Positions 6,532 to 14,330 are shown, counted from the stretch's first letter. The stretch is DNA of 23,433 bases from Bifidobacteriaceae bacterium (GCA_031278675.1 JAITJY010000078.1:1-23433); one strand, 5' to 3'. Notes: generated by a model from the letters alone, not told the origin. A program made the numbers and translations.

Positions 6532-8009
6532 AGGCGCCAGCCCAAGAGCCACTGCGGCCGGGCCAACCCCTGACGGTCAAACTCTCGGCCATCATTGCGA
6601 CCCTGGTCGTAGTTGGCCTCTCCTTAGCCGGCGCCACCATCACCGTGGCGTTGCGGATCAAACTGACCGACGAGATAGACCAGCGACTGGTCGCCACGCT
6701 CGCGTCGCTGGGCCGGCCGGAGCAGCTTGGTGCGGCAATGTCGGGGCCATCCGACTACGTTCTGTTGTTCTTCGACCAGACCGGCGAACTCACCGAAACG
6801 GTGACCGGGCGGAGCGGCGTGAGCCGCGCCTTGCCCGCGTTGGACCAGTTGACGGCCGAACAAGCCGCCGGACGCAAGGGCGAGCCGTTCACTGTGCGGG
6901 CGGCATCGGGCAACGGAAAATGGCGGGCGATCGCGGCCGAGGTCGTGGGACCCAAGATAGGCGCGCTGGTACTGGCGTTGCCGTACGACTCGGTGGTAGC
7001 GACCACACGCGCGATGACGCTCATGGTGGTTTGGACGGCCCTCGCCGCCGCAGTCCTCGCGACCGTTTTCGGCTACCTGATGGTGTTGCGCTCCTTGCGG
7101 TCCCTCAAGAACGTGGAACAGGCTGCCGCGCAGATTGCTGCGGGCGACCTGTCGACGCGGATTCCGTCGGCTCGGCCTGGGACCGAGGTGGGGCGCTTGA
7201 CCGACTCGCTGAACGCCATGCTGTCCCAGATCGAGGCGGCTTTCGCCGCGCAGGCGGCCTCTGAGGGGCGGATGCGTTCGTTCGTGTCGGATGCTTCGCA
7301 TGAACTGCGCACCCCGCTCGCCGCGATTCGCGGATACGCCGAGTTGTACCGGATGGGTGCCTTGGAAGATGATCCTGCTCTGCGCGGAGCGATGCGCCGG
7401 ATCGAAGACGAGGCCACCCGGATGGGGCTGCTGGTCTCTGATCTGTTAACTTTGGCGCGGCTCGATGAGGCCCGGCCTCAGGCGCGTCAGCCCGTTGACC
7501 TGCCCGTTTTGGTGGGTGATGTCTTGGCTGACGCCAAAGCGTTAGACCCGTCACGGCCGCTGACATTCCTGATGGACGGCGCGGCTGGCCCTACCACCGT
7601 GATCGGCGACGAATCGGCGCTGCGCCGCGTGGTGACCAATCTGGTCGCAAATGCGATCCAGCACACGCCGCCGGGCTCACCGGTCGAGTTGGCTGTGTCG
7701 CTGCGTGGCGACGGTTGGACCGTCCTGGAAGTCCAAGATCACGGTCCTGGCATACCCCTCGCGAAGCGGTCGCAGGTGTTTGACCGGTTCTTCCGGGTGG
7801 ACGGTTCACGGTCACGGGATTCGGGTGGCTCCGGGCTGGGTCTGGCGATTGTCGCTGGGTTGGTCGCGGCCCACGGTGGCACCGTTGAGGTGGATGATAC
7901 CCCCGGCGGCGGCGCCACCTTCCGCGTGGCATTACCTCCCCCGGGTGGATTCCCTAGCGACCAGGCGGGAGCTAATATGGCCCAGGGCCACAAACCTGGC
8001 CTGCCCTAG
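6528..8009 (+). CDS. Sensor histidine kinase (HAMP-HisKA-HATPase), partner of the adjacent regulator
   Basis: This 493-aa membrane kinase has TM1 at about residues 18-42, an extracellular sensor region of about 120 residues, TM2 at about 164-188, then HAMP. HisKA follows, with phospho-acceptor H258 in SDASHELRTPLAAIRGY. The ATPase has an N-box (NLVANAIQHTPPGSP), a G1 box (DHGPGIP), an F-box (FDRFFR) and a G2 box (GGSGLGLAIV). All catalytic motifs look intact. It starts with GTG inside the stop of the regulator gene. The extracytoplasmic region resembles no sensor domain I can name, so the signal is unknown. The stop codon TAG (8007-8009) donates its last base to composite repeat copy C, which begins there. 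Confidence 0.95.
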   Translation: MKAPAQEPLRPGQPLTVKLSAIIATLVVVGLSLAGATITVALRIKLTDEIDQRLVATLASLGRPEQLGAAMSGPSDYVLLFFDQTGELTETVTGRSGVSRALPALDQLTAEQAAGRKGEPFTVRAASGNGKWRAIAAEVVGPKIGALVLALPYDSVVATTRAMTLMVVWTALAAAVLATVFGYLMVLRSLRSLKNVEQAAAQIAAGDLSTRIPSARPGTEVGRLTDSLNAMLSQIEAAFAAQAASEGRMRSFVSDASHELRTPLAAIRGYAELYRMGALEDDPALRGAMRRIEDEATRMGLLVSDLLTLARLDEARPQARQPVDLPVLVGDVLADAKALDPSRPLTFLMDGAAGPTTVIGDESALRRVVTNLVANAIQHTPPGSPVELAVSLRGDGWTVLEVQDHGPGIPLAKRSQVFDRFFRVDGSRSRDSGGSGLGLAIVAGLVAAHGGTVEVDDTPGGGATFRVALPPPGGFPSDQAGANMAQGHKPGLP

Positions 8010-8134
8010 GACGGTGTTGTCCAACACCGTCCGACCGTGTTTGGCTGGTGAGGGCGGAGCTTTCACCAGTGGAAACGCGGCAGACAAACGCTATCGGACG
8101 CCTCAGGAGAGCGTTGCTCAATGCTCTCCTGAGG
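8009..8134 (+). repeat. Composite palindromic repeat, copy C
   Basis: Hairpin 1 is at 8009-8032 (11-bp stem, loop TC) and is followed by GACCGTG. The middle part forms CTGGTGA...TCACCAG instead of the AGAGC-GAA-GCTCT stem of A and B. AAACGCGGCAGACAAACGCT follows. The third hairpin, at 8101-8134, is a 16-bp stem with one G-T mismatch that would be a G-U pair in RNA. It lies between the kinase gene and the HD-family gene, in the same orientation as transcription. Confidence 0.92.
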
Positions 8135-8201
8135 CCTGGCTTTGCCAAACCTTGGTTCAGCGAGCGTCTGCGGGGTTCCTGCGATAAGGATGGCCTTTCG
8201 G

Positions 8202-9056
8202 ATGGGTGCAAAGACGTATCCTGAGTGGCTGTTGGGCGTTTGGTCTAGAACGCTGGCTGCGGCCGGTTCGCCCGCCTCGCCTGAAGAAACCAACCGGCTG
8301 GGATCGAAGTTGCTGGACCGGTGGGACAACCCGTCGCGGGTGTTCCACGGAGTGGGGCACCTGATCGGCGTCCTGGAGAAGGTCGACGAGTTGGCTCAGG
8401 AGGCCTCCTGCCCTTGCGTAGTGCGTCTGGCAGCGTTCTACCACGGTGCGGTCTTATCCACCGACCTGGTTGAACTGACCCACCACACCTGGGGCGAAGA
8501 TGAGGGCCAATCCGCTGAACTGGCCCTGGCCCAGCTAACGCACTTGGGGCTGACGCCAGCCAAAGCTCAGCGCGTGCACCACTTGGTCGCGTGTTTGGGA
8601 GCCCGCCCGAAGGAAATCAAAGACCCCGACCTGGCTGTCCTGTGTGACGCCGAACGCTCCATCCTGGCCTCCGATCCCCGGACCTACCGCGCTTATGCCG
8701 TCGCTGTAAGAGAAGAATGCGCTGCTTCCCCACTCGTCACCATCTTGGAGGCGCGGTTGGCGGTGCTCCGCCGGTGGCTGTCCAAGGACCGGCTGTTCCT
8801 GACCTCGGCGACTGCGGCCTGGGAAGGCCCGGCCCGTCACAATGTGGAAGCGGAATTAGCCAGGTGCCTCGCCGAACTCCAGGCCCTGACTGCCTCCGGG
8901 TCTGTTTCCGGGCCGGTTTCCGGGCCGGTTTCCGGGTCTGTTTCCGGGCCTGTTTCCGGGCCGACTCGTGCTGCGAGTCCTGCGGCGGCTCGTGAACCCG
9001 CTCGTGGGTCTGCTCGTGGGCCCGTTCTTGCGGCTGGCTCGCGGCCGCACCTTTAA
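8202..9056 (+). CDS. HD-superfamily (COG4339-like) protein with altered HD dyad
   Basis: This 284-aa protein resembles predicted metal-dependent HD phosphohydrolases of the COG4339 type. The pattern FHGVGHLIGVL (H49, H53), then LAAFYHGAV (H81), EDEGQSAELA, and DPDLAVL...ILASDPRTYRAYAVAVREE follows that family's order. The HD motif itself reads His81-Gly82 (GGT at 8445-8447) rather than His-Asp, so metal-dependent catalysis is doubtful. The tail (about residues 230-284) is low-complexity VSGP/SARGP repeats. The ATG at 8202 was chosen because AAGGA lies 11 bases upstream. The ATG at 8190 and a TTG at 8142 are alternatives; the TTG lies 7 bp past the composite repeat. No substrate is known for the family. 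Confidence 0.75.
   Translation: MGAKTYPEWLLGVWSRTLAAAGSPASPEETNRLGSKLLDRWDNPSRVFHGVGHLIGVLEKVDELAQEASCPCVVRLAAFYHGAVLSTDLVELTHHTWGEDEGQSAELALAQLTHLGLTPAKAQRVHHLVACLGARPKEIKDPDLAVLCDAERSILASDPRTYRAYAVAVREECAASPLVTILEARLAVLRRWLSKDRLFLTSATAAWEGPARHNVEAELARCLAELQALTASGSVSGPVSGPVSGSVSGPVSGPTRAASPAAAREPARGSARGPVLAAGSRPHL
8895..8966. repeat. 12-bp minisatellite in the 3' end of the HD-family gene
   Basis: Six 12-bp units (TCCGGG followed by TCTGTT, CCGGTT, CCTGTT or CCGACT) run in frame from 8895, encoding S-G-x-V repeats. They are followed by a looser CTCGTG-based repeat (8967-9040) that encodes Ala/Arg/Gly/Pro residues to the end of the protein. Confidence 0.92.
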
Positions 9057-9162
9057 AACGTTTTCCACAGCCCCGGGTTTTCCCGCGCGCGGAGTTGATG
9101 CGACGGCGTTTACGGTCTGAAGATGGCCACAAGGCGTGGCCCGAAGGACCGAAGGAGGATCC

Positions 9163-9453
9163 ATGAGTTCATTCCAAGTCAACTCCGAAACCCTAGGCGT
9201 TGTGGCCAGTGCCGCCAACGGGAGTATCGCTGCCATTCAAGGTGAAATTGCCACACTCAACGGACAATGCGCCGAACTCGCTAGCGTCTGGACCGGTTCA
9301 GCCGCTAACGCTTTCGGCGCCGCAATGGAGCAGTGGCGCGGCGCCCAGCGAGTGGTAGAGGACGCCCTGGCTTCCCTGAGTCAGGCGTTGAACGCGGCGG
9401 GGCAAAGCTACGCCGAAGTCGAACAAGCCAACATGGCGCTGTTCACTCGCTAG
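9163..9453 (+). CDS. WXG100 (ESAT-6/EsxA-like) family protein
   Basis: This is a 96-aa helical-hairpin protein with the WxG motif as WTGSAANAF near residue 46. Both flanks are Ala/Gln/Glu-rich helices, as in WXG100 proteins exported by ESX/type VII secretion. A clear Shine-Dalgarno GAAGGAGG lies six bases before the ATG; the in-frame GTG/ATG upstream at 9136 is not needed. The C-terminus lacks the YxxxD/E export signal in its standard form: SYAEVEQ (about residues 84-90) has Y-A-E-V-E, which fits YxxxE. No ESX ATPase, membrane component or partner WXG100 gene is adjacent, so this is an orphan copy. AAAACGTTTT at 9055-9064 lies in the 106-bp leader region, with no clear promoter seen. Confidence 0.88.
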   Translation: MSSFQVNSETLGVVASAANGSIAAIQGEIATLNGQCAELASVWTGSAANAFGAAMEQWRGAQRVVEDALASLSQALNAAGQSYAEVEQANMALFTR

Positions 9454-9539
9454 CCCCCGGTTGGCGCCTCCCCCACGCGATGAGGGCTCGTGGGTTGAGT
9501 GAGCTGTTCACCCACTAGCCCCCGGTTGGCGCCTCCCCC
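9438..9539. repeat. 37-bp direct repeat spanning the stops of two convergent genes
   Basis: 9438-9474 and 9503-9539 share GCTGTTCAC, then CTAGCCCCCGGTTGGCGCC and CCCCC, with two differences. The first copy contains the TAG stop of the WXG100 gene. The second contains the stop (CTA on the plus strand, 9515-9517) of the kinase gene on the other strand. The 28 bp between the copies hold nothing recognisable. Confidence 0.9.
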
Positions 9540-11056
9540 CGGTGCCCTTCGCCGATGCCGTCCGCCGCAGCCGAGCCTTCCTCCCCGTCGGGGGTAAGCC
9601 CGGGGGCGGCGGCGGGGTCGGGCGGCCCGACGGCATCGGTCGGCGCGGGCCGGGCGGCGGCGGCATCTGTCTGGGCAGGCGGCGCAGCGGCACCGGCGGA
9701 CGTGGGCGGGGCGGCGGCATCGTCGGCAGCGGTCGGCGCAGACGCGGCCTGCGGCGCTTCGGGGGCTCGCTGCGGGGCGGCCACGGACGGGGGCATGGCG
9801 GGCGCGGCGGGCGCGGCGGGCACATTTGTGCTGGTAGTGGCCACGGGCTTGGCCGGAAGCCACGCCGTCAAGCGGGTGTGCCCGGCAGGGTCCAGGTCCA
9901 GATTCAAGCCCCCGCCACGGATCTGAGCGCGGACGCGGTGCTGGACCAAACCGGACAGTACAGCATCAGACCTGAGTGGTGCACCATTGTTGGCGACAGT
10001 CAGGACCACAGTGCGCTCCGCGTCGGTGCCCACCACGTCCAGGTCCACCCAAAGCGTGTCGGCTTGACCATGTTTCAGCGCGTTGGTGATCGATTCGTCC
10101 AGGATCTCAGCCATGGCCGCGCGGTGGCCGATGTCCCATTCGGGGTCCAAAACGGTGTCGAACCCGGCGGCCCGCTCACTGGTCACAAAGTTCACTTTGA
10201 CACTCCGGGGCACACGCCCCAAGACCAAGGCGACAGCCTGATGCAGCCCAAGATCCGCGCCCAAAGGGAAGAGCGAATGGGACAACTGACGCACATCGTC
10301 CTCGCGCAGGCGATCAATGTCGGCGATGATCTCCCCCAACAACCGGATCGCCAACTCATCATTGTTTTCGGTAGCAAGCGGCACAACCTCGCTCTGCAAG
10401 CGCGACGCCGCATAAACCAGGCGCTGCTGAACATGGTCATGTAACACCGACGACAACTCACGGCGCACCCGCAGTTCAGCGTTTTCACGCTCAAGGGCGG
10501 CCTGGCTGGAACTGAACTCGAACTCGGTCAGCCGCCGCTCCGCCAGGACAGAGTTCACCTGAGACTTGGCCAGATACATCGACACGGTGATACAAGAAAA
10601 CGGCACCACCAGCGACATGATGGCCTCCAGCAGCCAGGGGCCCAGAATAATCGCCGGTCCCCAAATGACGTAAACCAAACCGAAGCGCAGCGCCCCAGCC
10701 ATGATGGAAAAAGCCGCCGACATCACAATCCGCAAAGCCCACGGTTGCCCAACCGGATAAAACGGCAGCATCGCGGCCGCACCGACCAGGGTCGGCAACA
10801 GTGCCAGGGACCACATCCCGAACAGGCTCGAAGTGGTGAACGGCGGTTGCTGCCACGGTGTGGCAGTCCAGCCATAGACGGTGAACCACTGCAACACCAA
10901 GTTGACGGTGATCACCAAAATCAAAGGCACCACGAAGCCCACATAGACCCAACGTTCGGTGGCCTGGTACGTGCCATCGCGCCGCCCCAGGCGCCGCGAC
11001 CCGGCGGCGGCCCCCGAAGCTTGACTGGCCGGGGCGGGCCTCGGTCGGCGGGCCAC
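9515..11056 (-). CDS. Membrane sensor histidine kinase of the NarL-partner type
   Basis: This 513-aa protein has about four to five membrane segments (residues 34-165), a coiled linker (AERRLTEFEF...ALERENAELRVRREL), then a HisKA_3-like helix with phospho-acceptor His in SSVLHDHVQQRLV (HDxxxQ motif). The ATPase N-box reads ESITNALKHG. The G1 region reads VANNGAP instead of DxGxG, and there is no GxGxxG loop, only RGGGLNLDL. ATP binding may therefore be atypical. The last 115 residues are a Pro/Ala-rich low-complexity tail ending EAPTGG. It starts with GTG, six bases after the response-regulator gene, forming an operon. The tail's final codons come from the duplicated segment described at 9438-9539. 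Confidence 0.88.
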   Translation of the reverse strand: MARRPRPAPASQASGAAAGSRRLGRRDGTYQATERWVYVGFVVPLILVITVNLVLQWFTVYGWTATPWQQPPFTTSSLFGMWSLALLPTLVGAAAMLPFYPVGQPWALRIVMSAAFSIMAGALRFGLVYVIWGPAIILGPWLLEAIMSLVVPFSCITVSMYLAKSQVNSVLAERRLTEFEFSSSQAALERENAELRVRRELSSVLHDHVQQRLVYAASRLQSEVVPLATENNDELAIRLLGEIIADIDRLREDDVRQLSHSLFPLGADLGLHQAVALVLGRVPRSVKVNFVTSERAAGFDTVLDPEWDIGHRAAMAEILDESITNALKHGQADTLWVDLDVVGTDAERTVVLTVANNGAPLRSDAVLSGLVQHRVRAQIRGGGLNLDLDPAGHTRLTAWLPAKPVATTSTNVPAAPAAPAMPPSVAAPQRAPEAPQAASAPTAADDAAAPPTSAGAAAPPAQTDAAAARPAPTDAVGPPDPAAAPGLTPDGEEGSAAADGIGEGHRGEAPTGG

Positions 11057-11062
11057 GGCCGC

Positions 11063-11725
11063 CTACTTTCTGGCTGTCTGCTGCAAGAATTGCAAAACTG
11101 CGGCGACGCGCGGCGATGCGTCGTGGGACGTAATCCCCAGTATTCGGTAGATCGTCTGAAGATGGTTCTCCACTGATCGGCGCGACAACCCGAGAAGCTC
11201 CGCCGCAGTGGCATTCGAGAATCCCTGAGCCACCAAGCGCAACACCTGCAACTGCGCGTGCGACAACTGGCTCACCGCAGTACCTTCCCGCGGCGCTGAC
11301 TGTTCGGCCAATTCTGGATCCAGGATTGTCTCACCCTTCGCAGCCGCTTCGATTGACCGGAACAGCACCTGGCGGGTGACGGATGATCGCTTCGACAAAT
11401 ACGACCACGGGCGAGGCACATTGGTGCTGATCGACACCACCAGATCCATCACATCGTGGCTCGAAAGCAGCATTACCGCCAACCTTGGGTCAGCCCGCTG
11501 CATCGACACACCCAAAGCGACACCGTTGCCATCACCCAACGCGACATCCATCAACACCAAGTCGATCGACCCGGGCGGGAACTTGGCTTTGGCGTCTACG
11601 ACGCCTGAAGCGGCCCCAACCAGGGTCAGACCCGGATGGCTCGAAGCCAGGTCCACCAGCATTGACCGGAGCAGGTCCTCATCCTCGACAATCCCCACAC
11701 GCACGGTCTTGGAAGTAGAATCCAT
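11063..11725 (-). CDS. NarL/LuxR-family response regulator
   Basis: This 220-aa regulator has a receiver (about residues 8-125) with acidic residues in GIVEDEDLL and phospho-acceptor Asp in VLMDVALGDGNG. A YLSKRSS motif carries the conserved Lys. The LuxR-type helix-turn-helix is at about 155-212 (LSHAQLQVLRLVAQGFSNATAAELLGLSRRSVENHL). It is the first gene of a two-gene operon with the kinase downstream. ATG start; the sequence just upstream (GGTCAC) has no strong Shine-Dalgarno. Target genes cannot be inferred. Confidence 0.94.
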   Translation of the reverse strand: MDSTSKTVRVGIVEDEDLLRSMLVDLASSHPGLTLVGAASGVVDAKAKFPPGSIDLVLMDVALGDGNGVALGVSMQRADPRLAVMLLSSHDVMDLVVSISTNVPRPWSYLSKRSSVTRQVLFRSIEAAAKGETILDPELAEQSAPREGTAVSQLSHAQLQVLRLVAQGFSNATAAELLGLSRRSVENHLQTIYRILGITSHDASPRVAAVLQFLQQTARK

Positions 11726-11740
11726 GTGACCAAACTAGCG

Positions 11741-11769
11741 CTTTTACCTACGACTTGCCGAACCAGCAA
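11741..11769 (-). promoter_or_regulatory. Candidate promoter of the LuxR-type regulator operon
   Basis: On the minus strand, TTGCTG (11769-11764) and TAAAAG (11746-11741) are separated by 17 bases and lie about 16 bp before the ATG. The -35 is good and the -10 is imperfect. A start point near 11734 would leave a very short leader. Confidence 0.35.
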
Positions 11770-11804
11770 CAGCGTTACACCGGGATTTCTCGCACCGCAG
11801 ACAC

Positions 11805-11844
11805 AAAAGCTCGGGGCAGCGACACGGAAATCGCTGCCCCGAGC
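11805..11844 (-). terminator. Rho-independent terminator of groEL
   Basis: A perfect 14-bp stem (11809-11822 with 11831-11844, GCTCGGGGCAGCGA) with an 8-base loop is followed on the minus strand by TTTTGTGT. It lies 36 bp past the groEL stop and separates it from the two-component operon. It is the clearest terminator in the window. Confidence 0.93.
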
Positions 11845-11879
11845 CAGTGATCGGGCCGTGAAACAACCGGCTGCGGATT

Positions 11880-13502
11880 TTAGTAGTCCATGCCGCCCAT
11901 GCCGCCGTCCGGCGCAGCCGGAGCAGCTTTCTCCGGCTTGTCGGCCACAACGGCTTCAGTGGTCAGGAACAGACCGGCGATAGAGGACGCGTTCTGCAAA
12001 GCCGACCGCGTCACCTTGACCGGGTCGTTGATCCCAGCCGCCATCAGATCCTCATACTCGCCAGTCTCGGCATTCAAGCCTTGGCCGGCAGGCAAGTTGC
12101 TGACCCGCTCAGCGACAACGCCACCCTCAAACCCGGCGTTTTCAGCGATTTGCTTCAACGGAGCAGACAGCGCCACCTTGACAATGTTGGCGCCAATCGC
12201 TTCATCACCGGTCAGCTTCAGGTCGCTGAACGCTTCACGGCCAGCTTGCAGCAGCGCCACGCCGCCACCGGCGACGATCCCCTCTTCGACAGCCGCTTTC
12301 GCGTTCCGCACGGCGTCTTCGATGCGGTGCTTGCGTTCCTTCAGCTCCACCTCGGTGGCGGCCCCAGCCTTGATCACGGCCACGCCACCAGCCAGCTTCG
12401 CCAAACGCTCTTGCAGCTTCTCGCGGTCGTAGTCGGAATCCGAAGCTTCGATCTCCGAGCGGATCTGCGACACGCGGCCGGCGATCTCGTCGGCATCGCC
12501 GCCGCCATCGACAATCGTGGTCTCATCTTTCGTCACCACGACCTTGCGGGCGCTACCCAGCAGATCCAGGGTCGCATTCTCCAGCTTCAAGCCAACCGTC
12601 TCCGAGATGACAGTCGCACCGGTCAGCACCGCGATGTCCTGCAGCGTCGCCTTGCGGCGGTCGCCGAACCCAGGAGCCTTGACGGCGACCGACTTGAGTG
12701 AGCCACGCACCTTGTTGACCACCAGCAGCGCCAACGCTTCGCCGTCCACGTCCTCAGCGATGATCGCCAGCGGCTTGGACGCCTGCGAGACCTTCTCCAA
12801 CAACGGGAGCAGATCCTTAACAGAACTGACCTTCGACTCGACCAACAAAATGTACGAGTCTTCCAGCACCGCTTCCTGCCGTTCCGGGTCCGTCTGGAAG
12901 TACATCGACAGGTAGCCCTTGTCGAACCGCATGCCCTCCGTCAGTTCCAGTTCCAGCCCGAAGGTGTTGGATTCTTCAACGGTGATGACGCCCTCGTTGC
13001 CGACCTTGTCCATCGCTTCGGCGATGAGTGAGCCGATGGCCGGGTCACCTGCGGAAATGGATGCCGTAGCAGCCACTTCTTCCTTACCCTCGACCTCTTT
13101 GGCCTGGGCCAACAACGCTTTGACCACGACTTCGACCGCTTGGTCGATCCCGCGCTTCAACGCTATCGGGTTGGCCCCTGCCGCGACGTTCCGCAGACCT
13201 TCACGCACCAGCGCTTGGGCCAAAACGGTTGCCGTGGTGGTACCGTCACCGGCGACATCGTCGGTCTTCTTGGCGACTTCTTTGACCATTTCGGAGCCGA
13301 TTTTCTCGAAAGGCTCCTCCAGTTCAATTTCCTTGGCGATTGACACGCCGTCATTAGTGATGGTGGGAGCGCCCCACTTCTTCTCCAGGACCACATTGCG
13401 GCCCTTCGGCCCGAGGGTCACCTTGACCGTGTCGGCCAGAGTGTTCAGGCCGCGCTCCATGCCGCGACGGGCATCCTCATCGAAGGCAATGATCTTAGCC
13501 AT
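11880..13502 (-). CDS. groEL: Chaperonin GroEL (60 kDa, Hsp60)
   Basis: This is a 540-aa GroEL in full family length: MAKIIAFDEDARRGMERG at the start, the ATP motif VTLGPKGRNV, GDGTTTATVLA (residues about 85-95), and a GGMGGMDY C-terminus. A Gly/Met tail is typical of GroEL2-type actinobacterial copies rather than the His-rich GroEL1. It folds proteins with GroES, which is not in this window; monocistronic groEL2 genes are usual in this phylum. AAAGGAAA lies about 13 bases before the ATG. The in-frame extension upstream to 13628 has no family resemblance. Two tandem CIRCE operators upstream and a strong terminator downstream make it a single-gene heat-shock unit under HrcA. Confidence 0.98.
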   Translation of the reverse strand: MAKIIAFDEDARRGMERGLNTLADTVKVTLGPKGRNVVLEKKWGAPTITNDGVSIAKEIELEEPFEKIGSEMVKEVAKKTDDVAGDGTTTATVLAQALVREGLRNVAAGANPIALKRGIDQAVEVVVKALLAQAKEVEGKEEVAATASISAGDPAIGSLIAEAMDKVGNEGVITVEESNTFGLELELTEGMRFDKGYLSMYFQTDPERQEAVLEDSYILLVESKVSSVKDLLPLLEKVSQASKPLAIIAEDVDGEALALLVVNKVRGSLKSVAVKAPGFGDRRKATLQDIAVLTGATVISETVGLKLENATLDLLGSARKVVVTKDETTIVDGGGDADEIAGRVSQIRSEIEASDSDYDREKLQERLAKLAGGVAVIKAGAATEVELKERKHRIEDAVRNAKAAVEEGIVAGGGVALLQAGREAFSDLKLTGDEAIGANIVKVALSAPLKQIAENAGFEGGVVAERVSNLPAGQGLNAETGEYEDLMAAGINDPVKVTRSALQNASSIAGLFLTTEAVVADKPEKAAPAAPDGGMGGMDY

Positions 13503-13615
13503 TCGTTTCTTCGTTTCCTTTGCTTGACTTTGGCAAGGCGAACCGGTGCCCGCGACGGACGGCCCAGCCGGGCGGCGTTCACGTCTCGCCGACCGCCAGG
13601 ACCTCACCTGGTTCG

Positions 13616-13642
13616 TTATCACTCTCACGGGGAGAGTGCTAA
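13616..13642. promoter_or_regulatory. CIRCE element, groEL-proximal copy
   Basis: TTATCACTC-N9-GAGTGCTAA matches the CIRCE consensus (TTAGCACTC-N9-GAGTGCTAA) at 17 of 18 arm positions with exact spacing. It is the binding site of the repressor HrcA. It lies about 114 bp before the groEL ATG. Confidence 0.93.
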
Positions 13643-13649
13643 TCCATGG

Positions 13650-13676
13650 TTAGCACTCTAGCACGTCGAGTGCAAA
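13650..13676. promoter_or_regulatory. CIRCE element, groEL-distal copy
   Basis: TTAGCACTC-N9-GAGTGCAAA, again 17 of 18 arm positions, lies 7 bp from the first CIRCE in a 34-bp repeat. On the minus strand a TTAGCA/TGATAA pair spaced 16 bp falls across the proximal copy and could be the promoter, but this is not certain. Confidence 0.92.
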
Positions 13677-13709
13677 CCGCCGACGCTTCACGCCCGCCTG
13701 GCGGATGCC

Positions 13710-14327
13710 TCAAGAAGCCGGGAAATGATCCATCGTGATCACTACCACGATCCCCCCACCGGCCACTGCGGCGTCGATTTGGGTCGGTGCGCCACCCAGG
13801 ATCGCGGCTATGTCGGCGGCGGTCGTGGCCTGGTCTGCGGCCGAATAGTAGACGGTCGTGGTCGCCGGTGAGGCGGGGTTAGGCGTGCCGTGGCTGGACG
13901 CGTTGGCGTAACCTGCGGCCTGGAGGCCCTGAGCGGTCCGGAGGGCTGCTTCGTTGCCGGCCCCGGAGTTGTAGACCGTGATAGTGACCGTCTTGTCGAT
14001 CGCGGGCGCCTCGGGGGTCTCAGGCTCAGGCGTCGTCTCTTCCGGCGCAGGTGTGTCCAAGGTCTCCTCGGCAGCCGGCGGCTGGTCGGCTGGAGTGTCC
14101 TGACTGGTGGTAGTGCCGGGAGATGAACTGTTGCTACGGCCTGGCAGGCGGTCGCCTAGGAAGTAGACAACCGCGAACGCGATCGCCGGTATTAGCACTA
14201 TGACCAGCAGGAATGGCCAGACCCGGCTCCACGGCCCACGGCGCGCAGCATGGACCTCCTTGGGACGGGATTCCATGTTGACCCGGTCGAACTCGTCTGG
14301 CGGATACGGATAGTCGTTCTTAGCCAC
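13710..14327 (-). CDS. LytR_C domain membrane protein (VirR-like)
   Basis: This 205-aa protein has a cytoplasmic N-terminus of about 35 residues and one membrane helix (about 36-57, VWPFLLVIVLIPAIAFAVVYF). A Pro/Glu/Thr-rich linker (about 65-110) follows. The extracellular LytR_C domain (about 111-205) begins VTITVYNSGAGNEAALRTAQGLQAAGY. This is the layout of mycobacterial Rv0431 (VirR), a cell-envelope protein linked to vesicle release. As in mycobacteria, a DUF3263 gene precedes it and a groEL2-type gene is close by. GTG start, three bases after the DUF3263 stop. LytR_C alone, without a catalytic LCP domain, points to a structural or scaffolding role; that is inference. Confidence 0.88.
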   Translation of the reverse strand: MAKNDYPYPPDEFDRVNMESRPKEVHAARRGPWSRVWPFLLVIVLIPAIAFAVVYFLGDRLPGRSNSSSPGTTTSQDTPADQPPAAEETLDTPAPEETTPEPETPEAPAIDKTVTITVYNSGAGNEAALRTAQGLQAAGYANASSHGTPNPASPATTTVYYSAADQATTAADIAAILGGAPTQIDAAVAGGGIVVVITMDHFPAS

Positions 14328-14330
14328 AGA

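Noticed and set aside
13503..13628. N-terminal extension of groEL
   Set aside because: It has no similarity to GroEL and overlaps the proximal CIRCE; MAKIIAFDEDARRG is the standard start.
14187..14203. CIRCE-like half-site (TTAGCACTA) in the LytR_C gene
   Set aside because: A single half-site inside coding sequence, with no inverted partner at 9 bp.
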